From: Cyprinodon diabolis
Taxonomy: Eukaryota > Chordata > Actinopteri > Cyprinodontiformes > Cyprinodontidae
Direction: 5' to 3'
NCBI GenBank assembly: GCA_030533445.1
Contig: CM060073.1
Coordinates: 37,155,428 to 37,219,427, forward strand
Length of the DNA stretch: 64,000 bases
Part shown: positions 23,854 through 34,120 of the stretch, in pieces
How positions within the stretch are numbered: the stretch's first letter is position 1
Layout: every line of letters begins with the position of its first letter
Program-made: the position numbers and the translations under genes
The notes under the pieces: model-generated
Database searches by the model: none
The model's input: only the letters and a program-made list of their open reading frames with translations
What the model was told of the DNA's origin: nothing

Positions 23854-24181
23854 GTTCCTGATGAGACTCTTTCTCCTCCCCGGCCACACGGCTGAATTCT
23901 AGAGACTTTAGGTTGCCCTCACCCACCTTTTGTGGGTTGTTTTGTTTTTGGACTCTGTTTTGTTTTTGGTTTCTTGCCCTCCTTCCTGGTTTCCCCCTCC
24001 GCCCACCCTGGGTGGGTTGTTTTGTGTTTGGGCTCCAAGAGCATCTGGTATCTGCCCTTGAGGCCAGTTCCACTCACACCTGCTCCCCATTCAGCTCGTT
24101 AGTCCATCATTTTGTTTGGTTGTCCTTAAATACTTGTCTCTGCATCTGGGTCCTCAAGCAACCTCACCACCCATTGTTGAC
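23674..24181 (+). mobile_element. 508-bp insertion in the LINE, starting with a 36-bp array
   Basis: The LINE frame breaks cleanly at 23673 and resumes at 24182. The insert opens with five 36-bp repeats and then a stop codon in the plus frame. Two related blocks containing GTGGGTTGTTTTGT follow, and then a 3' part with CACCTGCTCCCC, TTAAATACTTG and an ending CATTGTTGACA. The later part aligns with 47718 onward (CACCTGCTCCCAATCAG). It looks like the 3' end of a retroelement whose coding region ends in Pro/Ala repeats. I find no clear target duplication and no poly-A, so the mechanism is unknown. Confidence 0.6.
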
Positions 24182-24535
24182 AGGTATGTAGAGCAGGCTG
24201 GAGCCAGAAGACCTGACTGGTCTGGAGGGTTGATACACTGATAGCAAGTGTGTGATGTATTTAGGTGCTAAGTCATTCAGAGATTTATAGACTAACAGAA
24301 TTATTTTAAAGTCTATTCTCTGAGATACAGGGAGCCAGTGTAAGGACTTTAGAACTGGGGAGATGTGGTCTACTTTCTTAGTCTTAGTGAGGACAAGGGC
24401 AGCAGCGGTCTGGATCAGCTGCAGCTGTCTGATCCACTTTTTAGGCAGACCTGAGAAAACACTGTTGCAGTAATCAATTTGACTAAAAATAAACGCATGG
24501 ATTAGTTTTTCCAGATCATGCTGAGAATTACAATT

Positions 24536-24684
24536 ACTTGTAAGAGCTTATAATCTTTTGCCGGTTAATGATTTACTTTACCTTTTATTTAAGTATTTTG
24601 CTGCATTAAACAGATATTTTTATATGTAACATATCTTATTTGGAGATTGTGCCTCTTTATTTTGACACAGTTGATTTTTTTCTT
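24536..24684. other. Spacer between LINE and broken reading frame
   Basis: AT-rich linker with no visible feature. LINE similarity ends near 24540. Confidence 0.4.
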
Positions 24685-25331
24685 TTAAAAGTATATTCTA
24701 ATTTTTGCTCTCTTAAAGTGGGCGATGGCATTATGAGGGGTGTTTAAAAGTCCCCTGTTTTGTTGACTTATTAATTGCTTGTGTCTGAGAAGTGTGAAGA
24801 TGACAGTACATGCTGGGCCATTCTCTTTAGATAGTGATAGTGATTTCGGTAGGGGGTTGCAGTTAGTGGGTGGAGGGGGTTCTTCTTTATTCGTGTTTTC
24901 TCTCCTCATCAGGCTTCTCTATGAAACGCTTAGCCTTAAGGAGAAGCTGTCGGTGGGGGTCTGTAACTTTTGATAAATGAATATATCTCTGACTAGCTCT
25001 TCTTTGTATCTGATGGTTAAACTTAGCTGACTCACTCTTTCTATGTTTCTTTTCCTTTTTACCCTCTAGAGAATCACTTATTTTGTTCTTTCTGGCCTCT
25101 GCTCCTCCTTGCTTAACACCGTGTTTGCTCATTTAATTGGATTTTGCTGAACTCTGGCTCTCAGTTACATTTCTTATGATCATTCGTAGGCCCTTTTGAC
25201 TCAGGTTTACTCTGAAGTTCTCCTTTCTAACACATCTGAACTTTGCCTTCCGTGTTTTTGGTACTTTTTCTTTGTGTCTTTTCAGGTATTCTGTACAGAT
25301 GAGGATTATTTTTGTGTCACAGATTTAAATA
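24685..25331 (-). pseudogene. Unrecognised lysine-rich broken reading frame
   Basis: Reading the minus strand from about 25331, one frame gives ICTEYLKRHKEKVPKTRKAK and onward for roughly 65 codons. It meets TAA at 25133-25135, directly followed by an in-frame ATG, and runs on for 81 codons (MSKHGVKQGGAEARKNK...RFIEKPDEERKHE) to a stop at 24887. A second, shifted frame overlaps it by 23 nt and continues from 24909 to 24685 (NTNKEEPPPPTNCNPLPK...). The three pieces together make about 215 codons with one stop and one shift. The protein is basic, rich in Lys, Arg, Glu and Ser, without membrane segments, and the coding strand is rich in A. I do not recognise it. An old retroelement ORF or a decayed host gene are both possible. 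Confidence 0.45.
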
Positions 25332-26099
25332 GGACAGAGCAAAGGCAGTTCTGTGAATAGTAAAATCAATGCAGCTAATAAGAGTTTGTTTAGGAGTGCA
25401 GTGCCAACAGAGACCAGGCTACCACACATACTTTTTTCCGTATAAATGGCTTAGATCCTTGGGCTGCCCCGTTGTGTCACACTATACCCTCTTGCCTCTT
25501 TCCTCCTCTCTGTTTCCCTCCTCTGCTCGCTGCTCTGTTTTTTTCTCCCACCTCCCTTAGCTCGATTGAGGGTGATGATTAAGACATCAAAAGCTATGCC
25601 TCACTGTAGATCAAAACTCAGGGCTGACGGGTGGGAGCTTGATCCCACATAGACTTCCTCTGCATCCCCACAGCCAGAGATTTGCCATTTCCAGCAGCTC
25701 TTCTGCTCTGCACCATTAGTATCTCCATGCCAATCGGAGGCTCCCTGGGATTCAGCATGTGCCCAAGGATGAGTTGGGTCTGAACAGGCGGCCCCATCCA
25801 AGTAAAGGTATGTGCCTGGATGTTACAACACAGTATGTATATTAAGCATATCCACATATCTGTATTTTTTAACACCACTGACATAGAATATATCTTTAAA
25901 GAACTCTTTTCCTTTACCCCTTACTTTTCTCTGTTTCTCTCTTAGTGGAGGGGCTCTATTTTAATGTGTTCCATGCTCAAGCATTATTTTTCACTAAAAG
26001 AATACAGACTATACTTTAAAAATGCTTGAAGCCTTTATGTTAAACACACTGCACATGATGCCATTGTGTGCTTGTATGCTCTACAGTGCCTGAATAAAG
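25332..26099. other. Non-coding DNA, no gene seen
   Basis: A pyrimidine-rich block lies near 25480-25560, and the segment 25600-25800 is GC-richer and of higher complexity. I cannot support an exon or a named repeat. Confidence 0.45.
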
Positions 26100-26260
26100 T
26101 GGCACCTCTTTTGAAGCTTTGTGGCATTAGTGGTCTTTATGTGAAAGTACACAGACAGGCAGCGGTGGGGGACTGGGGGTTATGCAGCAAGAGTCTCCAA
26201 GGCTGGGATTTGAACATGGGTCGCACGCTCTTCGTCCGCACCATCACCATGCCTGCAAAG
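26100..26260 (-). mobile_element. Possible SINE-like fragment
   Basis: The block contains GACAGGCAGCGGTGGGGGAC and TGGGATTTGAACATGGGTCG. Read on the minus strand, the latter resembles a tRNA-type T-arm (GTTCAAATCCC, the B box of RNA polymerase III promoters). No A box or tRNA fold could be completed. It directly abuts the Tc1-like element at 26262. Confidence 0.3.
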
Positions 26261-26261
26261 T

Positions 26262-26940
26262 GAAACTTTTTCACATTTCATCATTTTGCACCCACAAACT
26301 TTATTGGGATCTTAAGTGATAGAAAACACAGTGTAAAACATACTGTAACTAAAAAACCTGGGTCATTCCAATACATAGATATGGTTTGATTTGAACAATT
26401 CAAAGTTTGCACTGGCTGAATATTTAAGGTTATTCCTTGCTTGAACGTGAACCTTTATCTTAATTTCAGATCTGTATTAAGCTCTATCAATCCCCTTCTC
26501 AGCTGGGACGTACTTGTTTTTCCCTGCTAATGAAAAGTAACCTCACACTGTCGGGGATGATTTGTTTAAAATGATGTGCACTTTGTAGACCCAGATATCA
26601 TTTTCTATGTAAGCCAAAAGGTTAAGTTTTAGTATCATCTTACCAGAGCACTTCCTTGCTTGCTGTGTCTTATCTAGTTTTTGAATAATTGAAAATGAGA
26701 CTTCTTATGGCATTCATTCAACAATGGCTTTTGTTTTGCTACTCTCCCATATGAGACAGATTTGAGTGCATGACTAATAGTTGTCATGTCAGTGGATTCT
26801 TCTACTTGAACTGCAGGTTTCTGCAGCTTATCCAGTTAACCATAGATCTTTAGGATGCCTCTCTGATTATTGCATCCCTTTTTAGGGTTGTCAGTTCAGC
26901 TAGACAACCAAGTATTGATAAGTTTGTGGTTGAGTTGATA
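26262..26940 (-). mobile_element. Tc1-like transposon remnant (family A)
   Basis: The left side reads ACTTTTTCACATTTCATCAT and ATTGGGATCTTAAGTGATAG, the terminal region of a very common fish Tc1-like family. On the minus strand, around 26611-26652, the text VLW-stop-DDTK...PFG corresponds to the 'WSDE-T-K...FG' block holding the first catalytic Asp of the DDE transposase. Farther right, GCAGCTTATCCAGTTAACCAT and GCCTCTCTGATTA match the helix-turn-helix region in antisense. Stops and gaps are frequent. No clear right inverted end was found. Confidence 0.6.
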
Positions 26941-28157
26941 TTTACCATTTTGGAATTTTAGATTAAAAAGTTATATTGCACTTTTATTCTTTTTTATTTC
27001 AAAGAAGACATTGAAAAAAAATTATTTTTTTGGCCTACAAAATAGAATATTAATAAAATACATTATATTTTCTGTTTTTAACTTCACAAACTTTGTATAA
27101 GCAAAAGAGATATTATTACTTTAATGATGCACCATATTTCAAATAAATACATAGCAAATACACGGATAGGAAAGTACACATTTTATAAATTAGCATGTTT
27201 TTATAATTACTACTAAAATGTACTTATTAGCCAAGCAAGTCAGGATAATGCTTTATATTAGCTGTGGATTGATAGTCCATCGTTTTAAGCCATGCAGCTA
27301 TAATTTGGGAGCGCTAGATTTTGATGCTGAGCTCAATAAAGTGGATACGATTTTATCTTGAAAACGCACCTAAAAACTAGGCCCCTGTCATCGGCTCCCT
27401 GGCTTTAATTGAGTTCTCATTTCTCTTCATTTTACTGTCAGCACTATACCTGTTTCATTGTTCTATAGCGCCCACCCCCTGTGTTTCCAAATTCCAGTGT
27501 CTTTTCTTTAGCACCATCACCATCAGCAATGAGACCTTTTTGCTATTTCATAGAGTAAGCACTTTCCCAATTTGATATTAATTTTGAAAATGTTGCTTGG
27601 ATTAAAGCAGAACCGGCAATAGGCTCCTATATGGTGCCACCCCTTTCTTTTTTCCCAACCCCTGTATTAGATTTTTTTCACTATCTATTATTTTTCAACC
27701 TTTGATCTTCTCACACAGGACATTTTGTTAAATCAACTCTTTAATATCTTAAATCATAAAGCACTGTTTTGCTCTAATTATGTAGCTATGAAAATGCCAG
27801 AGGAAAAACTTTTTGTTCTGTCTCTGCTAAGAGTGAAAATTCAAAAGAATATTTGATTCTGTAACATTATGTCTTAGGAAGGAGTAAAAGCTATAGATTG
27901 CAGTTTTTTTTTATTCTTTGTAAAGTACATGCCTGCAAAATAATTTTTTGTGAATGCTACCACTGCACACCAGCCAGACAATGGCATCAGTGAAACATGG
28001 TGAGTTAAGATATACCGTATGCAATATAACGCAACCAGGAACTATCCAAGAAATAGCTGTCATCATAAGCTTTCATTTTAAGCATGGAGTATGCAAAGCT
28101 GTTTAGAGTTGTCTAGTAGATGTATGAGCTAAAAAATACAGCTAAATCTGAAATGAA
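26941..28157. other. Non-coding DNA, no gene seen
   Basis: AT-rich, with a somewhat GC-richer segment at about 27360-27540. No coding signal or repeat end is recognised. Confidence 0.45.
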
Positions 28158-29225
28158 ATGTGCTCAATAGGATTCAGGTCTGGGGAACGGGCGGGATAGT
28201 CCATAGCTTCAATTCCTTCATCTTGAAGGAACTGCTGAAACACTCCCGGGGACCCAGGGCCAACAACACCAGCATAAGGCCTCACAAGGAGCTAGAAGAT
28301 CTCTTCTTGCGACCAAATAGCAGTCATGCTACTTTTGGTGAGCAAATGGAGTGGTGTGTGGCCCTCCAAAGAAATGCCACCCTGCACCATTATGGACCCA
28401 CTGCCAGACCGCTAATGCTGAAGGATGTTGCAGGCAGTAGATCACTTTCCATCGTGTCTTCAGAGACTGATATTTCTGTCACATGTGCTCAGTGTGAACC
28501 TGATTTCTGTGTAGAGCAAACGGTGCCAGTGGCAAATGTTCCCAATCCTGGTGTTCTCTGGCAAATACCAAGTTTCCTGGACAGTGTTGTGCTGTGCGCA
28601 CAACTTCCATCTGTGGACCTCAGGCCCTCATACCATTCTCATGTGGTCGATCTATCGATTTGTTCAGACACATGCACATTTGTGGCCTGCTAGAGATAAG
28701 TTTGCAGGGCTTTGGCAGTGCTCCTCCTGTTCCTCTTTTCAAAAAGCCAGAGGAAGTGGTCCTGCTGCAGGGTTTTTGCTCTCCTACGGCCTTCTCCATA
28801 TCTCTTGGTGTACTGTCCTTTCTCCTGGTAGCGCCTGCAGCCTCTGGACAATATGCTGACAGACAGAAAACATTCTTGCAACGGCTCGCATTAATTTGCC
28901 ATCGTGGATGAGTTGCACTACCTGAGTCAATAGTGTGGCTTATAAAAGTCAGTCGCATGCTACCATGAGTGTGAAATCACCACCAACTTTCAAAAGTGAC
29001 CAAAACATCCGCCAGAAAGCATAGGCACTGATACAGTAAGTGGCCAAAACCATTCCTTTATTAAGTGTCATTAATTGTCACCTGTTGGCTATTCCATTTG
29101 CTTGTCAATGATTGTCAGTCAGTGTCGCTTTCTAAGTGGACAGTTTGACTTCACAGATGTTTGATTTGATTTAAGTTATATTGTGTTTTTTTACATGTTC
29201 CCTTCATGTTTTTAGCAGTGTACAT
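28158..29225 (-). mobile_element. Tc1-like transposase remnant (family B), 3'-truncated
   Basis: The right end (about 29050-29225) carries the noncoding terminal region, with CCTTTATTAAGTGTC, CTAAGTGGACAGTTTGA and TTTTTAGCAGTGTAC. On the minus strand from about 28960 the transposase is readable in pieces. These are the helix-turn-helix region with the QYT-R-YGEGRRRAKTLQQD linker, RRSTAKALQ, ATNVHV-like text and a PDLNPIEH-like end at the left edge near 28160. The 'TDESRF' block with the first Asp is frameshifted near 28495. The 'DNARPH' block with the second Asp is removed by a deletion at about 28243. The element stops right after the NPIEH motif, so the 3' third and the left inverted end are missing. 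It is inactive. The 177-codon plus-strand frame at 28160-28693 is the antisense of this transposase. Confidence 0.8.
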
Positions 29226-30825
29226 GGAAGAAACTCTCCAATGATTAAAAACCTGAGAAAACATAATGAAAAAATTGTTGTACATACATGGTAATTTGGA
29301 TAAATAATTAATTTATATATATAAAAAAAGAAATTTAGTTTTATTTATGTACAATGCAAAAATCCTCCATCTTACATCTTAAACATGCATCATGTATTTT
29401 CAGTTTAATACTATTTGAAACACCACCAGTGATGAGTTCACTCATCTATTCACACAGGCCCCTTGTCCTCTGTGAATAGAAAATAATTGTTTTATAATGT
29501 GGTTGAGAAGGCAATGGACAGAGGTCTAAAAACCAGGTCAGGGCATAGCTCATCTAAAATAGCCTCAAAATGTGCAAGGCAAGACTGCCATTAATAAACT
29601 CTCCAAGAGGCAAAGAGGTGTCCCAATGCCTGATTACGTTTATTTGTGATACTTGGAAATTCAGAGAGAGCAGGGAGAGCAAGAGAAGGTCTTTCGGAGA
29701 GGGGAAGAGGAAATAAATTACCAGGATGGTTCAGGAAGTGCAAGGCAGGTAATTGCAGTTGACAGTCCAGTCTGCCACACAGTTAATTTGAACCTGAGCC
29801 CAAGGCTCCTCTGCTGTAATGCGCCATCTTTATACACAGAACAATCTGCCTGAATAGTTACATGCCCAGACACCGTGTGTTGTTTTTTTCTCTGACGGTG
29901 GAATTATGTCATCAGCAAGATATGAAAAAATGTGGATGTCCTTAGTTTTCTTATATTTTATTTTTTACTGAGAGATACTGAGTTTTGTGCAGGGTGATAG
30001 TGTAACTGTCAGTGAAAGGGCATCATCCTTAACTCCCTCTGACAGGTGGACTGTTATATCTGTGAAGGAAAATAATCTCCCTCTGCTTTAAGAGTAGAAA
30101 ATTTCCACTCTTTTGCTTTGACGAAGGACTGTGAGGAAGGCCTCTTACGTAAATCTGCTTTGATCAGTTAATGAAAGCCATTATTTAGAAAGCTGATTGC
30201 GTTTTCAAAGTGAAGATGCAGGATGGTTAGCTATACTGTTCTTTTAAAGCGGTTTGGGGGTACTTGTCTGTGAACATGCCACAATATATATATGCATACC
30301 ATACAGTGTGAAGGTAAAAATCTACCTTCAATAAGCAAACTTCCTAATACATAGAAAAGTGAGCAGCAAGCCTTTTATGTGTGTGCTTAGACCACAGACC
30401 AAAATCAAAGAGTATATTTTTGCTATTCAGTGAATCATTTTAATAAAGACAAAGTCATATATTTTATAGATAATTTTATTATATTTTCAAATAATATAAC
30501 ATAAAAATGTTTTGGTCTACCAAAGTATGTGAAAGACTGCTGATTTTAAAGTTGTTCAGCATACTGTGAATCCCATCCTAAATTAATTTTTTTTTTTTTT
30601 AAGTTAAATACCTCGCAGAGTTGCAAATGTGAGAGTGTTGTATCTAAAGATATTATGTAAAAGTTGGTGGAAGGAAAAATAATTTAGGTAACTTAGATTA
30701 GTCTTTAGAGTGGTAGCCTTGGGCGTCTTGTCATTAGCTGATGTGGATCTAATATGCTAAAGCCAGTCTAAGGTCAGGGCATCTAACTACCAAAGAATAT
30801 GTTTTTCTTCCCTCTGCTGAAGTTT

Positions 30826-30853
30826 ATGGAGATGATTGACTTCACACCTACAG
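30826..30853 (+). other. Possible short first coding exon with perfect donor
   Basis: ATG at 30826 opens MEMIDFTPT and the segment ends CTACAG|GTAAGTAG, an ideal 5' splice site. The preceding TTTTTCTTCCCTCTGCTGAAG could also act as a 3' splice site, making a 31-nt microexon from 30823. No partner exon is evident within the window. Confidence 0.2.
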
Positions 30854-32911
30854 GTAAGTAGCGATATTGAGTTTAATGACTGTAGTATCAATTAGCTTTA
30901 TTTGCCTGCAAACTCATCTGATCTGAGAATCCAATGACAAATGTTAAGATCAATATAATAAAAATTCTGTGCCATGTTGATTCTTGCAAAAGAGTCTCAC
31001 AAATGATGAACTAGATATATTATACTGTTGTTGCAGTACTTTTCAGCACACTGACATTTATATTTTAAATGTATTTTCTTTTTCAATGTTATTATTTTAT
31101 ATGAAAACCTTATGAGAATCATTTTATTTATTTTTTTGTTCTCGATAAACCCAAAAATGTCAGGGGTAAAGCTATGTTTTATCTAATCATCAAAAAATAC
31201 ATTTTAAAAGCTATCGAGTAGTGTGTTAAGAATCCAATTTATTTTTTTAGTGTTAATTACTCACAAAGTTGCCACAGAATTTGATCTAGCACCAAATTTA
31301 CTCTGCAGCCCTCAGTGTTAAGGTTGGAAATGCCCAGTGGCCCACCAGTGTACTGTACCATGGCTGACATCTACCCCTCTAGTCCCACATCCCTGCAACC
31401 ACTTGACATTTCTATTGACATTTCCCACGGTGCTCACACATTAAAGGGCGTGACATTTCATTTGCACATGATGTTGATTAAAATACACCCCTATGGTCTT
31501 GAGTAAAGAGGGGTACAGATTCTTTTGTTCCCTGTGCTTTGGAAAGTTGAGATGAAATGTGGGTGTCAGTCAAATCTGAGCTGGTTAAACAGGTTAAGAA
31601 AAAAATATTTAAAATATTTTTTTTTTTTTAGGCACTGCAAACCTCATAATATTTTTGAAAGTTTCTTTATCCCTAAAAGCATGTGACAACATTCCATCTC
31701 GTAATACCTCTTAATGCAAATAAGTCCTGATTTGAATCAAGCTGAATTCCCCCAGAGTCCATCAGTGGCAGGTCATATTTACATCTGTGTCAGGCCACCT
31801 GCATTGTGCTGCTGTCTGTGGATGTGTTAGCCCCAGCTGGACTTGTATGATCTGACTCCAGGCCAGGTCTCACCTGCCAGCTCCTATTGTTTCCTTCACT
31901 TTACACTGGCCTGAGGCCTGTCACTGATGGGCAGCCTGCCATCCACTCTAAACGGCTGGCTTCCAAAGACATTCACTGATGTCTCTTCTGCTGTGCCTGA
32001 AACTGATTTTGACAACACATCTTAGATGTTTATTTCTTAGAAAGTACATGGCAAGTCTTTGTGTGCTAGAAAGGATGGCAGGAACTTTTATTCCAACCTG
32101 ATACTGGCTTCCTTCCTGCACATATTCTCTTTTGACATTGTATAGTATTTTAGACTTAGACCTTTTTTTAATTAATATGGATATTTTTATTTTATAGTTT
32201 GAGGGTATTAAAAGATGTGCCAGACACAATGATGGCACCACTTTTCTCCAGCTCTATGGAATACAGAGTACAGTAGCAATGCCGCAATCTGTCTTTTGCT
32301 TGGAAAAAAAAAAAAAGGCTAGACATTTTTCATTCAGCAAACAAGTAAATTTTTTTAGTAACTGTTGCAATTTTTGGAAAATACCTGCCCTCTACACTTG
32401 AATGTGAAAAATGTACATGCACAACCCTGTAGCTACGCCAATTAAACGTGTGCAAGAGCCCATTTCTCCTCATGCACACTCTGTTTAAAAGTTCTTGTTT
32501 GCGTCGCTCATACAAGCTTACTTTTCAAAAGAAGATTAGAATTTTTCCACTATGTCAGACTAACCACCGGTAAGTGAAAATGGGGAAGAGCACATAGGAC
32601 GGCCTTACGTAAACATATCAGCAGAATAATTGACAATCAGGAGGACCCCTTATTTTGATGAGCCACCTGAAAAAATTACATCCTACACTATACCTTTAGT
32701 TTAAAAGTCTAGTTGCAAAACAACTATGTTGTGGATGAAAGAAGCTTTATTTGAAAAAGTAACTTGTTAGTATACCTAAGGTCATAGCAGGTAAATAGCC
32801 GTCTACTGTTTACCTGTCAAGAAAATTCAAGTCAATTAGGCGATTAACAAGTTTGAAAATTAGTATCTGATTTTCAGACTTGTTCAAAAAAAGGTAAAAA
32901 AAAAGCACCCA

Positions 32912-32936
32912 AAAAAAAAAAAAAATTTTTTTTTTT
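32912..32936. repeat. Poly-A / poly-T palindrome
   Basis: Fifteen A residues (32912-32926) are followed directly by ten T residues (32927-32936), forming a perfect homopolymer palindrome. It may be two abutting retroposon tails or slippage. Confidence 0.85.
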
Positions 32937-33943
32937 GCCATAGAAGTTTCTTACCGTGCGATTTTCTTTTACATGCTGTTCCAAAAGCATCTAGCTGCAG
33001 AGTGTGTCGAGTCTAGACCAATTAAGGACTTTCCATAGCCAGGACCTCTGTTAAGTATTAATATACTTTGGTCAATTATAAAAAAAAAAGACTTATAGAA
33101 GAAAGACCTAATATTCTTTTATTTAATTTTCTGACACATAGGGTTAGTAGACAAATTTATCACATATGAAAAACTAAAATAATTAAAATCAAATCAAAAA
33201 TGGGAGCACATATAAAAAGATGAAGCCAGAGGGAGTGAGTGACATTTTAGTAGAAGTAATTCATGCACCTTTTGCTCTAAGCCCTGAATGTAGATATTAA
33301 TCCTATAGTTTGGAGCTAATAGTCACCAGTGTTACTTTTCTAACTGCATAAATGTAAGTATTTATTTCTCAATTGGACTAAATAGCATGAAATTATAGAT
33401 ACAGCAAAAAACATGCCTTATCTAAGGTCAAATCTTTTCCTCAAGCAGTCAACCAGATACTCAAAAATCGTAGTATAGTAACCTAATTAGGAGCTTGTGA
33501 TTTAATTCCTAGTGACCAAATGGTTATTAAACTGTGAGAGGTGCCGAGGTTAATGATAGCCTGTGAGCAGTTTAATGTAATAGATCCACAATATCATAAT
33601 CAGATCCATTTTTGTCAAACTTATCTGTGCCAGGGAAAATACAACACAGCACATGACATCATGGCATCCCACATCGTGTGTAATAGACTAGACAAAAGAT
33701 TCACCAATAATATTTCATGTTGCCCCGATGCAAATCTGCCATAACTACTGATTATTATGTCAGCAATATGTCTTTCAAACGTTTGATTTAGCTGTTATCA
33801 TGAGGAGTCTGTGTTTCTGCCTTGATACATTTTGTAATTTGCTGTATTGATGAAAGGTTTCAAAAAAGTGTAGAGTGAACTACCCTTCAGTCTTTAACCT
33901 CTCATCTCCAGAAATTTTGCTTCAGGTTCAGGTTATGGATGAA

Positions 33944-34120
33944 GCAGCTTGAGTAGGGAAGCCCATATGTATCTTGCCATAATCACCTCACCCAATTCTG
34001 CTGGGAGAATTCCAAGGCATACCAAAGAGACCTGGAAGGCAGAGTGTCTCCGGCCTTTTCTCGGTCTTCCTCTGGTTGTTCTCCCACTTGAACGTGGCAA
34101 AAATGCCTCTGTACAGTGCA
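33944..34120 (+). mobile_element. Decayed fish retroposon fragment
   Basis: Blocks such as GCAGCTTGAGTAGGGAAGCC, TCTGCTGGGAGAATTCCAAG and GAGACCTGGAAGGCAGAGTG parallel a common fish retroposon, in which a line of 'CTCTTCTGGGAG...CCAAGGCGTTCCCAGGCCAGC' recurs. The same family appears at 37620-37745. Open frames on both strands here are incidental. Confidence 0.45.

Larger units (their letters stand above)
23318..24535 (-). mobile_element. CR1/L2-type LINE 3' part, split by an insertion
   Basis: On the minus strand the C-terminal part of a LINE polyprotein is open from about 24534 to 24182. It includes IDYCNSVFSGLPKKW, LKSLHWLPVSQRIDFK and LVYKSLNDLAPKYI. It resumes at 23673 with RTKHGEAAFSSYAPLIWNKL and SFKSRLKTHLFRIAF and stops at 23515-23517. 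The 3' untranslated tail and AAGGC units end at 23318. These blocks are typical of the C-terminus of fish CR1/L2-clade LINEs. There is no internal stop in the coding parts, so the copy is fairly young. It is 5'-truncated, lacking the catalytic reverse transcriptase core, and is interrupted by the 508-bp insertion at 23674-24181. Confidence 0.8.
29226..33943. other. Non-coding DNA with no firm gene
   Basis: No gene is supported. Segments 29440-29860 and 31740-31950 have higher sequence complexity, with motifs such as CAGGTAATTGCAGTTGACA, and could be conserved regulatory DNA. An exon-like segment with a perfect donor lies at 30826-30853 and is listed separately. Confidence 0.45.

Noticed and set aside
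23515..24191. Several long overlapping open frames on both strands
   Set aside because: Only the antisense LINE C-terminus and possibly the plus-frame 12-residue repeats are meaningful. The rest follow from the GC-rich 36-bp array being stop-poor in all frames.
26150..26230. tRNA gene (B-box-like GTTCAAATCCC on minus strand)
   Set aside because: No A box at the right distance and no cloverleaf could be drawn; at most a SINE fragment.
28160..28693. 177-codon plus-strand open frame
   Set aside because: It is the antisense of a Tc1-like transposase; the coding motifs read on the minus strand.
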